A DNA stretch of 64,000 nt, taken from positions 3,932,789 through 3,996,788 of the forward strand of contig OY987242.1 of NCBI GenBank assembly GCA_963920765.1, given 5' to 3'. The DNA comes from Ulota crispa. Taxonomy: Eukaryota; Streptophyta; Bryopsida; Orthotrichales; Orthotrichaceae. Each line of letters begins with the position of its first letter. Within the stretch, counting starts at the first letter, position 1. Shown piece after piece: positions 48,961 through 58,997 of this stretch. Under the pieces are notes generated by a model that worked only from the letters and a program-made list of their open reading frames with translations, made no database searches and was not told the DNA's origin. The translations under genes were made by a program, and so were the position numbers.

Positions 48961-51703
48961 CCCCTCGAGGCCCAAGCAGCATTTTTTGGCAACATAATGA
49001 TTTTGGGCAGCTCACTACAAATGGATTTTTCATTTTTTTTCTTTAAAACTTTCACACATGATGTGCTCAAGGACTAGCTTTGACCCCTAAGCACTCAATC
49101 AACCATTTTCTAGTTGCTACTTGTTTATTTTGGGCTGCCAAAGACAAAAAAAAACTTCTTTTTTAGTTTTTTCTATTTTCTTTTTTCTAGTATAAAATCA
49201 AGTCTACTTTCCAACGTAACTTAACCCCTAAAGGCCCAAGGGGGTAAGGGCAAAACGTAGATGTGTTATAAAATGGTACTTTTGTAACTTTGATGAAGTT
49301 TGCTTCAAAAGAGAAAAATAAGAATCGTAATGTTTAGTAATTATCGATATGGTCAAACACTCAAAAAAAGTTTTGGATTTTAATGTAATGAATTTACCAG
49401 AATTTACCATTTAATATTCACCAAAGTTACAAAGTTTACTCATAGATTTCAAATTTTGGTATGATTGCTTAAAAATAGACATTCTATCCTAAACTTCAAA
49501 AATGCAATCTTTCGAAAGGAGAGAACATCACTAGTTTCCCAAAATAGTAAATTTTACAACACTAGCAAATATTGAAGTGTTTATCTTTGAAAAATTCTCC
49601 TTTATGGAGTTTAACTTGGATTGACATGATTCAAGTTAAGTTGGAAAGTAGACTTGATTTTCTATTATAAAATAAAATACATAAAAAATAAAAAATTGAA
49701 AAAACTTTTTTTTTTGTCTTGGGCAGCCCGAAAAAAATGGGTAGCAACCAGAAAATGGTCAATTGGGCGCTTAGGGGTTAAATCATGTCAATGTAAGCTA
49801 AAATCCATCAAGGAGAATTTTTCAAAGATAAACACTTCAATATTTGCTAGTGTTGTAAAATTTATTGTTTCAAGGAACTAATGATGTTTTCTCCTTTCAA
49901 AAGATTGCATTTTTGAAGTTTAGGATAGAATGTCTATTTTTAAGCAATCACACCAAAATTTGAAATCGAGTAAACTTTGTAACTTTGGTGAATATTAAAT
50001 GGTAAATTCTTGTAAATTCATTACATTAAAATCCAAATTTTTTTTTGAGTGTTTGACCATATTGATAATTACCAAACATTACGATTCTTATTTTCTCTTT
50101 TGAAGCAAACTTCATCAAAGTTACAAAAGTACCATTTTATAACACATCTATGTTATGCCCGTACCCCCTTGAGCCTTTAGGGGTTAAGGTCCAACAATTT
50201 TCATAACTTTTGACTACATGGTTTCAAAAAATATTTCATGATATGTAACTTTCTTTGAACTTAAACTTGGGCAGCCTAGGCAGTTCAAAAAACTTTTTTG
50301 AAAATTACATTTAACCCCTAAAGGCCCAAGGAACCCACTTTGGGCTTTATGAGAACTCGGGCAGGCTCTATTGACTTCATAATTTGGAAAATTTTCATGA
50401 AATTTTTAGGATGGATACTACTCATCATAATCTACATGTGAAGCTTTATTTCATGTCATTCCGATAAGTACTGCAAAAATTAAAAGGTTTTTTCAATTTC
50501 AATGTCAAACCGGGTAGCAAAAAATATATTCTAATTTTTATTTATTTGTTTATAGAACTTTATAGATTGATACCTACTCAAAAAAAATTGAATCACTCAA
50601 TTCCAAATAATGAGGTAAGAGTTAAAAGGAGTTTTCTTTTGCGGGCAATGAAGGTAGGAAGAAGGTAGAAAAAGCATATAAAGTTATCTTTTACTTTTGA
50701 TTTTGAAAATTTTCAAATGAAAATTAAATAAAAGTTATTGATTGTCTATTACAGCATTCTCACCATTAGGATTAACAAATTTCAAATTCTTCCAAAACTT
50801 ATTAGCATATTAGTTATATCTTTCATTCATCAATACCTTTCACTTTACAATTTTTGTAAAAATGAATCCAAAAAAAAAAATTGGTCATTTTTTTTATATA
50901 TGCTTTCAACCCATTTTCCAACATATTGCCAAAATTGCACAAGAAATACAACCTATGAGTTTTTCTCTAAAATGTTTGAAAAACAATATTTCACCTTTTG
51001 GAAAGACTAGAAAAGCCTACATTTTGAAGTTTGGGCGCATTGATCTTGCAATTGGTGGAGATATTCATTCTGAAATTTTGGGACAATGTACTTGTGCAAG
51101 TCAACCAAAGGATCCTATAGTTGGATTTGTTAAGATGTAAGTTTCAATGAAGATTTTGACCCTAGTTTGGGGACTAGTATTTTGAAGCAATTTTGGGCCT
51201 CTAAACACAAAAGAATTTTAGGGGTTAGATTTATGTATATGTGTGAAGCTTTGGGTCATTTGTATTTGATTAATGAGATGAAAGTTAAGAGAAGTTTTAG
51301 TTTGTAGTTAGGTATGGTTTTGAGAGAATCCACTACCTACAAACTAAAACTCCTTGTAACTTTCATCTCATTGATCAAAATTGAGTGATTCAAAGCTTCC
51401 TAAGTCTTGTCCTAAGTGAATATAAGTCTAAAGAACCAATTTTAGTTTATTTAATTTCTAAATGTAATTCTAAAAAATAAAATTGAATTGCCTAGGCTAT
51501 CAGGAGTTCAAATAAAATTACATATCATGCAATAACTTTTGAACCATGTAGTGAAAAGTTAAAAAAATTTGTTGGATCTTAAAGCTACTCCTTGGGCACA
51601 TCATGTGCAAAAATTTCAAAATAGAAAAATGAAAGACCCATTTGTAGTGAGTTGCCCAAAATTGCTATGTTGCCAAAAAAAATGTTGTTTGGGCCTTTAA
51701 GGG
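48961..51703. mobile_element. TTAA-type (piggyBac-like) element carrying a second insertion
   Basis: The ends CCCCTCGAGGCCCAAGCAGC and the inverted right end GGGCCTTTAAGGG are flanked by TTAA. The left arm 48961-49083 continues at 50188, and the right arm (51480-51703) is its uninterrupted inverted copy. The break in the left arm is filled by the element at 49084. Confidence 0.7.
49084..50183. mobile_element. TTAA-type insertion with interleaved inverted repeats
   Basis: Four blocks follow in the order X (49084-49220), Y (49225-49632), inverted X (49633-49779) and inverted Y (49783-50183). It is flanked by TTGA and TTAA, where the uninterrupted arm of the host element has a single TTAA. No coding capacity was seen. 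Confidence 0.75.
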
Positions 51704-52164
51704 TTAAAACATCAAGGGTTAAAACATCAAGATACGACAACCAGTGAGCAATTCTAAAGCATATTAAGTTTTGAAGTATATTGCTCCACGTTAATTAATA
51801 TGGTTCAAATTAACAATTATAAAGTAAATTTTATAATTACAAAATACGTGATAGCTAAAAATAAGTGTATATTTTTAGCAGCAGCAATCTACATTGATTT
51901 TTTGTGCACTATTTAGCAATGTCACTTGCTTGAATTTAGGTGCACGTTGACTTTTGTACAAGGTGTTGAATTAGTCACATTTTAACCGGGGGAAATGAAA
52001 TTTTGAAGAAATGAAGATCATTTGTCCAAATTCTTGAGTAAGTCCAAATTTCAACTTGCCCCAAAAGTTCTAAATCATATTTTTCCTTCACAAGATACGA
52101 TACATTCAAACCAAGGTAGAAGCCATGAAACTTAGGAAGTTAAGACTTGATGTTAACCCATTAA

Positions 52165-52820
52165 CCCCTAAATGCCCAAGGCCTTTCTGAACTTCTTAGC
52201 ATTTTCAGGAAAGTGAACAATCAATTAACTTTTTCATAAATCTCATCAAGTTTAAAAAAAAATTGTAGCCATACAAATTCAAACTTGACATGTTAGAGAT
52301 TACATAGAAAAAGAAAACACAACAATATCACTTATAGTTTGAAAGATTATAACGTTTGAACATGAGGGTGTTAAAATTGCAAAAGTGACTTGAAGTATTC
52401 TAATCCTCATTTCACATGTCAAATCTAAAAAGTTGCTCATTAAAAAAATGTGAGGTATAAGGTCTAACATGTTTAACTTCAATCAATTAATGGCTTTCAA
52501 AATCTACTCTTGTATTTTTTTTAAATGAATTTCTAATGGAGATTTTTCTCCAAGCTCCGCGTTAAGCTCTAGTGTATTTGAGGCTCATTTTCATGATCTT
52601 CCAACACTAGAAAACTCAAGATTGCAATGGACACCCTTGTAAAAAAATTTGAGTAGAAAATCATCAATACTCATTTTTTAAATCAGATTTTTGATGTTGA
52701 AAATAGACTTCATAACAAACTTGTGTTCAAAAGAAAATACGAAAATAGTGATTTGATAAGGTTTCATTCATCTTTAGAGTTTTGTAAACACCCAAATTGG
52801 GTGCCTTGGGCATTTAGGGG
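52165..52820 (+). mobile_element. TTAA-type (piggyBac-like) element, full-length type copy, 656 bp
   Basis: The ends CCCCTAAATGCCCAAGG and CCTTGGGCATTTAGGGG are perfect inverted repeats flanked by TTAA (52161-52164, 52821-52824). Beyond the TTAA the flanks do not match. The interior is related to the copies at 53458 and, in reverse, 55602. It is non-coding. Confidence 0.85.
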
Positions 52821-53457
52821 TTAAGGTTTGGTTGACCAGGTCTTAGTCAATTTTGATTTTTTTTAGGTTGTAGAGAGAGCATGTCAAGGAATTTGATGAC
52901 GTGGCAAAGGGGATGGATTTAGGAAATTGGAAAGTGAAGAGGGGTTTAGGACAATAACCAGGCCAATCTGAGGTGGCATGTGGCCAGAGGGTTGAAAAAA
53001 CTAAAAGTGTACCGGTTGAAAATATATCAATAAATGCAAAAAGATGACCATAACAATTAAAGAATGAGCATAATTCATGATACATAACACTAAACCTTGC
53101 AAGATACTTCCATTTATCCATCTATCCGATTAGATATGTGGTAAATGTCTGTATTCAATAGTTCTGAATTTTCCCCCAAATGACCATAGAACGGATTGCC
53201 CACCCCAGAATCGACCACTAATGGGTTAAGACTTTACATTCAAGTGAAGTGGTTTACACCAAAGGTGCAAGTTTTCACCTCCATCCAATGTAACACTTGA
53301 CGTGGAAGGTGGCGTATACCTCAAACTCTCAAGAGTCAAAACTTATTTCCATGAGATCGTAGCCTTCACAATTTTAAGATAATTCTGAAAGGGAATATTG
53401 AAGGTTTAAAATCTTGCAACTAGGGTGAGGTGTTTTTATTCCATACTCACTCCTTAA

Positions 53458-54096
53458 CCCCCACAGGACCCTGGAATTTCCTGAGTTTCTAGGAATTTGT
53501 TCTAATTTGAACAAAAAGCCAACATTTTGATAAGTTATATCAATTCTTTTTGAATTGTTACCATACAAAATCAAACTAGACAAGTTAGAGATCACGTTAA
53601 AAAAGAAAACACAACAACATCTCTTATGGATTAAAAGATTATAATGTTTGATCATGAGAATGTTAAAATTGTGAAAGTGATTTGAAGTCTTTCAATCTTC
53701 TTTTCACATGTCAAATTTAAAAAACTTGGTCACCAAAAAAACATGAGGTTATAGGGCTTAACACAAGTAACCCCAATCAATTTATGACTTTGCAAGACCT
53801 ACTTTACAATTTTTTTAAATGAATTTCTAATGTGATTTTTTCTCAAAGATATATAGTGTACTTGAGGCTCATTCCCAAGGGCCCTCAACACTACATAAAG
53901 TCAAGATTGCCATGAACACTTGTGCACAAAATCTTTAATAGAAAAATCATACTCAATCATTTGAAAAATTAGATAGTTGAAGCTAAAACTAAATATGAAA
54001 AAGAAATTTTCAAAAAAATAAACTACTAAAAACAGTAATTTGGTGAGATTTTATCTAACTTCAAAAATTGGTCGAGGACACATCTACCCTCAGGGT
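53458..54096 (+). mobile_element. TTAA-type (piggyBac-like) element, 639 bp
   Basis: It has TTAA on both sides, the right end CAGGGTCCTTTAGGGG and a mutated left end (CCCCCACAGG). The interior aligns with 52165-52820, for example AAAGAAAACACAACAA and AAAGATTATAA. Confidence 0.8.
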
Positions 54097-54356
54097 CCTT
54101 TAGGGGTTAAAGGCTATATTTCCTCATTTTACATGAATTCAATTTCAATCATGAAGAGCATATTTGTATTCACATGAGTTACATTAAAAAAAACTCACAA
54201 AGCTTATAAGATAAGAGCACCCAATACCAATTATGTACCTAATGGCATAACTCTCTACATAGGGTGGTCATTCTATAACTTAATCTTAAGCATATCAAAA
54301 ATATCTTATCATTTTGATTAACAACAACAAGTTATCGATGAGGTACCTAAATTTAA

Positions 54357-55526
54357 CCCCTAAAGGACCAAGTGGCTGTTCAACAGCCACTTAAGAACTT
54401 GGGTAGGGTCATATGGAGTTAATTTTATTGGATGTTCTCAAAATTGTTAAACAAGGTGCAAATATGTATCCCCTAAATGGAAATCTAATTTGTTCTCCAA
54501 TCAGATGCTCAATTCAAAAGTTATGTTGCCCAAAAGAAATTGGGCAGTTCAGGTAGTTTGAGTATCTTTGGAGAATCTTATGCTAAAACTCTCATCAATT
54601 TTTGAAATTTGGCAAGTATGTAATTAAAAAAATATGATGTCTAATTGTTAAAAAAATAAAAAAATAAAAAAATAAAAAAATAAAAAAATAAAAAAATAAA
54701 AAAATAAAAAAATAAAAAAATAAAAAAATAAAAAAATAAAAAAATAAAAAAATAAAAAAATAAAAAAATAAAAAAATAAAAAAATAAAAAAATAAAAAAA
54801 TAAAAAAATAAAAAAATAAAAAAATAAAAAAATAAAAAAATAAAAAAATAAAAAAATAAAAAATAAAAATAAAAATAAAAATAAAGCTCTCACATCACAT
54901 TTTGAAGGGAGTCAAACTTTGTTACCTATGTTTGGGCAATTTCAAGGGAGAAAATCTCCTCTAACTTCAAGCCCTATTATCTTTCAATCTATAAATCCAA
55001 AGCTCTTGAAACTTTTTTTCACATATTCCAAATGTTTGTCTCCAACTTTTCACTATTCAGATTTCACATAAAATACTTCCACATTGCACAAGAAATCATG
55101 AAAAAATGACTAATGTATTGCCAATTCACTAAACCTTCTTACATTGGAGGGTGATTTAGAATAAGCTAGACTCTATATTTGCATCTGAAAATTTTCATAA
55201 GTGAACCTAACATCATATACTTGTGAATAGTCAAAAAGCTCAAATTTGTGTAGAGTAAAAAATTTACTCTAGGAAGGCTCAAAGTCTGTTGACTTGGTGT
55301 TTGCAGGAATGAAAAAAATTTGTTTTTCTCACTTCGAACATTATAATCTTACAATCCGCACAGTCAAATGGGCTGAATTTTTTTGCACACATTGGTATAT
55401 TGGTTTTACAAACTTTTGTACGATTGAAATTGAGAGAAATGATTTTTACTCCTGATTTTGGGCAATGCACTAAAAGTTGGCAATTTTTAAGATTTTTTCT
55501 AAAAAACACCCTTGGTCCTTTAGGGG
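54357..55526. mobile_element. TTAA-type (piggyBac-like) element, 1170 bp
   Basis: The ends CCCCTAAAGGACCAAG and CTTGGTCCTTTAGGGG are perfect inverted repeats between TTAA copies. It carries a 230-bp A-rich minisatellite. A short perfect hairpin (GTGGCTGTT, C, AACAGCCAC) is near the left end. Confidence 0.8.
54649..54890. repeat. TAAAAAAA minisatellite, 8-bp unit
   Basis: About 27 nearly perfect 8-bp units are followed by four shorter TAAAAA units. The minus-strand open frame (Phe/Ile/Leu/Tyr only) comes from the repeat and is not a gene. Confidence 0.95.
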
Positions 55527-55601
55527 TTAAGTTCTAGAATGACCACCCTATGTAAAGAGTGACGGCAGGTATAGTGGTGGTATTAGGTGCTCCTACCTTA
55601 A

Positions 55602-56246
55602 CCCCTAAATGCCCAAGGCATCAAATTCTAGTATTGACAATATTTTGAAGTTCTTTAAAACCTAAATAAGTTCATATTTTTAGAAGTTTATATTTGTGAA
55701 ATATTATTCTTGAAGTCTAGTTTTAACATCAAAAACATAATTTTGAAAATGATTGATTATGATTTTCTAATTCAAGATTTTGTGTAAAGGTGTCCAACGC
55801 AATCTTGAATTTTTGTAGTGTTGAGAGCTCTTGGAAATGAGCCTCAAATACACTAGATCTTGGAGAAATATCTACAATAGAAATTCATTTAAAAAATTTG
55901 TAGAAGAGATTTTGAGAAGTTATAAATTGATTGGGGTTATGCATGTTAGTTCTTGTAACCTCATATATTTTTGGTAACCATTTTTTAAACTTTGACATGT
56001 GAAAAGAGGATTGAAAGATTTCAAGACATTTTCACAATCTTAATACCTTCATGATTAAACGTTATGATCTTTCAATCCATAAATGATATTGTTTTCTTTT
56101 CTTTTCCTATGTAGATTTTATATATCTAGTTTGAATTTGAATGATTACAATTTAAAAAAAATTGATACAATTTGTAAAAATGGTGGCTTTTGTTGAATTT
56201 ATCGCAGATTCCTAGAAGCTCACAAAAAGCCTTAGACAATTAGGGG
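55602..56246 (-). mobile_element. TTAA-type (piggyBac-like) element, 645 bp, reverse orientation
   Basis: The left end is CCCCTAAATGCCCAAGG after TTAA. The right end is AATTAGGGG with ATAA, so slightly decayed. The interior is the reverse complement of 52165-52820. Confidence 0.8.
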
Positions 56247-56320
56247 ATAAGTTTGTTCTCAAAGCCCAATGGTCCATGGGGATTGGGTGCTGATGACTAA
56301 GGAGCTAATACAAAGACTTA

Positions 56321-56637
56321 AGACATCTCCATCGGTGGCTCAGCCTCGCTCAAAGTGGATGAAAAGTGTTAAGGCCCCTCTCAAAACCCTCTCAAACACT
56401 TTGATCTAGCGAGTCTAGCAAGTCACTCTTCAAACCACTATTCATTCACTATTCACCTTAAGTTTAGTGAATTTTATATCTACGTACTTTCCTTGATAAG
56501 TGGTCAACTCCTTATTTATGAGGCATGTTGGAGTGTAAGGCCACCTTTTTGAAGAGCATGGGTGGAGATCAAGAGGCTTGAGGCCTCATCAAAACAGATG
56601 GAAAACTTTGAAAGAGCATGGACCGGTGGAGATGCCC
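56321..56637. mobile_element. Probable Harbinger-like MITE, 317 bp
   Basis: The ends AGACATCTCCATCGGTGG and ACCGGTGGAGATGCCC pair with a few mismatches and are flanked by TTA. Similar CATCTCCACCGG ends are common in plant MITEs. Confidence 0.55.
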
Positions 56638-57096
56638 TTATCACAAAACGAGGTGGGTTTAGGGTCATAATATATGGAATTAGCACTAAAGTGAAAGTAA
56701 GCAGAGTTCAAAAAGTTAATTTACCTCAGTAGTTGACAAAGTGGGGAGGCGACTAATCAGGAGGAAGGGGAGGGGGGGCCAGTGGGATGGCCAGGGAATT
56801 AGGGCCACATGTCGTGCAGATGCCATCGCACACGTCTGGCCATAAAGGTGTATCAAAGTGACCTAGGAAACGGTGAGGACCGAATCACCGAATGGCCCCT
56901 ACCCTTGGGACCACCTACGCTTCTTAATTACGCGCTTAATTCCCAACACCCCACTTGGATTACAGAAAACCAGGCATGGCCGCATGGGCATCCGCATGGG
57001 TATGCGGAGTGAGTGAGAATGTTCGCCATGCGTCAGCAGCAGTCTCTCCTCTAGGAAGATCTTCGGAGCCGCTTCGCCGCCGCTTCGACACTCCTG

Positions 57097-57434
57097 AGAG
57101 CATCTCCTGCAGCACGTTCAACTCATAATAGTTTTTGCAATGTAAGTCTCCAATAGCATTATACTCGTTGATGTGTAGGAGCGAGGCCTTTCAGGCTTGG
57201 CCACTTTCATGTCAAATTCAAGTTTTCTCTAGGCCCCCTTCACAGTCCTTGCTATGCATTGTTCACATTGCAACTCCAAACGTATCCTTGTGATTTGTTG
57301 TAATGCAAGTGCAAGCCCTCAAACCTTCCAACTTGCAAGGGAACTTCACGCCTTGTTGCGTTACTTGCTACTCCCGTCCCCTCCAAACCTAATTTCCATG
57401 TGCTTCTTTAAACATGTTGCAGGAGATGCTCTTA
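57097..57434. mobile_element. Probable MITE with GAGCATCTCCTGCA ends
   Basis: About 25 bp at each end pair (GAGCATCTCCTGCAGCACG and the inverted TGTTGCAGGAGATGCTC). The target duplication is unclear. The short ORFs within it are not supported as genes. Confidence 0.5.
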
Positions 57435-57505
57435 CATCTCCCAAGCCTTGTGGAATTCCCAAATTCTGATTGGTCAAACATCCACTGTAATTGGGCTTTA
57501 GGGAC

Positions 57506-57863
57506 TTGCTAAAAGCCACACCTGAAGGTGTGCTTTGAGCATAAAACATGAAAATTTAATACTGATTTTTTAAAATTGGATCACAAGATTTGTTTCACCT
57601 TTACCATATTAAGGCTATATTCAAAAATATTGGAAGTGCTTGAATTTGAAACTAAAAATACATGACATTTGAGATACTTAAAGCAAAAATACATTAAAAA
57701 AATATGGCAACACTGCAATAAAAGTTCAAATTTTTTTGCGTTTGCTCTTGTTTCTTTCAAGAAAGTGACAATGCAACAATTGAATGAATGATGAACCACT
57801 TGACTATAAAAAAATAGCATAAATTTCTCAATTTACATGCTCACACAGGTGTGGCATTAGCAA
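57506..57863 (-). mobile_element. MITE, family D, copy 1
   Basis: The ends TTGCTAAAAGCCACACC and GGTGTGGCATTAGCAA pair. The interior is the reverse complement of the copy at 63237, sharing for example TTTTTGCTTTAA and TTTCAAATTCAAGCAC. Confidence 0.75.
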
Positions 57864-58127
57864 TTCCTTATATTTATTCATTTATGTTATAAAGTGTGGG
57901 TTGTATATCTGTCACAAAAAAATCCTGATCCTTTAACATTGGAAGTTCCAAATTCTGTGATAGAGTGGAGCGCAAAGTAGGCATACTTGTGTATGTAACT
58001 TCACATTATGTGCCAAGTCTCAGTAAATTCTCAGAATTTGATAAATTGAGGACATCCTCAATGCAAAACCACTACTTGGTCATTGCACAATAACTATCTA
58101 TTGTTCTTTAGAGGAATTCACCATGTA

Positions 58128-58995
58128 CAGTGGCCTCAAGAAAGTCTACGTACCACCCTCATGGAATTCAAAAAAGTTTGTATAACAAAGAACTTAATTG
58201 ACATTTTTATGCTCAGATTTTTTATATGTTATCCTCGTACAATCATGATCAAGCATACCAAATTTCAGTTACTAAAAACCAACATCCTATTTTTGGTAAA
58301 TGGTTTTGTGTCAAAATCATGATTTTACAAGAAAGTTGATTAATAAACATTGGTGATGAATTTTTGAGATTTGATTGCACAAATATGTAGGAGACATCCA
58401 TATGCACTTCTTCCTTTCAAACAAACATTTTCAAAAAGTTTCAAAATTCCTTCTATAGAGATTTTAATGTTAGGGTGGGCATGACCAAATTTAGTAAACT
58501 ACATATTTCTTCATGGAAATCAATTTTTCAGCAAAATAAACATATCACCATGTTTAAAGGTACAAACTTAATCACAATGTATGAGTCAAATAACAAAAAC
58601 TAATTTCCATGAAGAAATATGTAGTTTACTAAATTTGGTCATGCCCACCCTAACATTAAAATCTCTATAGAAGGAATTTTGAAACTTTTTGGAAATATTT
58701 ATTTGAAAGGAAGAAGTGCATATGGATGTCTCTTACATATTTGTGCAATCAAATCTCAAAAACTCATCACCAATGTTTATTAATCAACTTTCTTGTAAAA
58801 CCATGATTTTGACACAAAACCATTTACCAAAAATAGGATTTTAGTTTTTAGTAACTGAAATTTGGTATGCTTGATCATGATTGTACGAGGATCACATATA
58901 AAAAATCTGAGCATAAAAATGCCAATTAAGTTCTTTGTTATACAAACTTTTTTGAATTCCATGAGGGTGGTACGTAGACTTTCTTGAGGGCACTG
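58128..58995. mobile_element. Tc1/mariner-like foldback element, 868 bp
   Basis: The ends CAGTGGCCTCAAGAAAG and CTTTCTTGAGGGCACTG are flanked by TA. The whole element is two arms of about 390 bp (58128-58519, 58601-58995) around an 80-bp loop, with few mismatches. CAGTG ends with a TA target suit Tc1/mariner. No transposase was seen. Confidence 0.75.
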
Positions 58996-58997
58996 TA

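Larger units (their letters stand above)
54209..55594. mobile_element. Foldback element interrupted by a TTAA-type element
   Basis: About 70 bp at each end are inverted copies (GAGCACCCAATACC, TACATAGGGTGGTCATTCTA and complements). The TTAA-type element 54357-55526 sits between them. The class is unknown. Confidence 0.65.

Noticed and set aside
54648-54893. Phe/Ile/Leu-only ORF
   Set aside because: It comes from the TAAAAAAA minisatellite.
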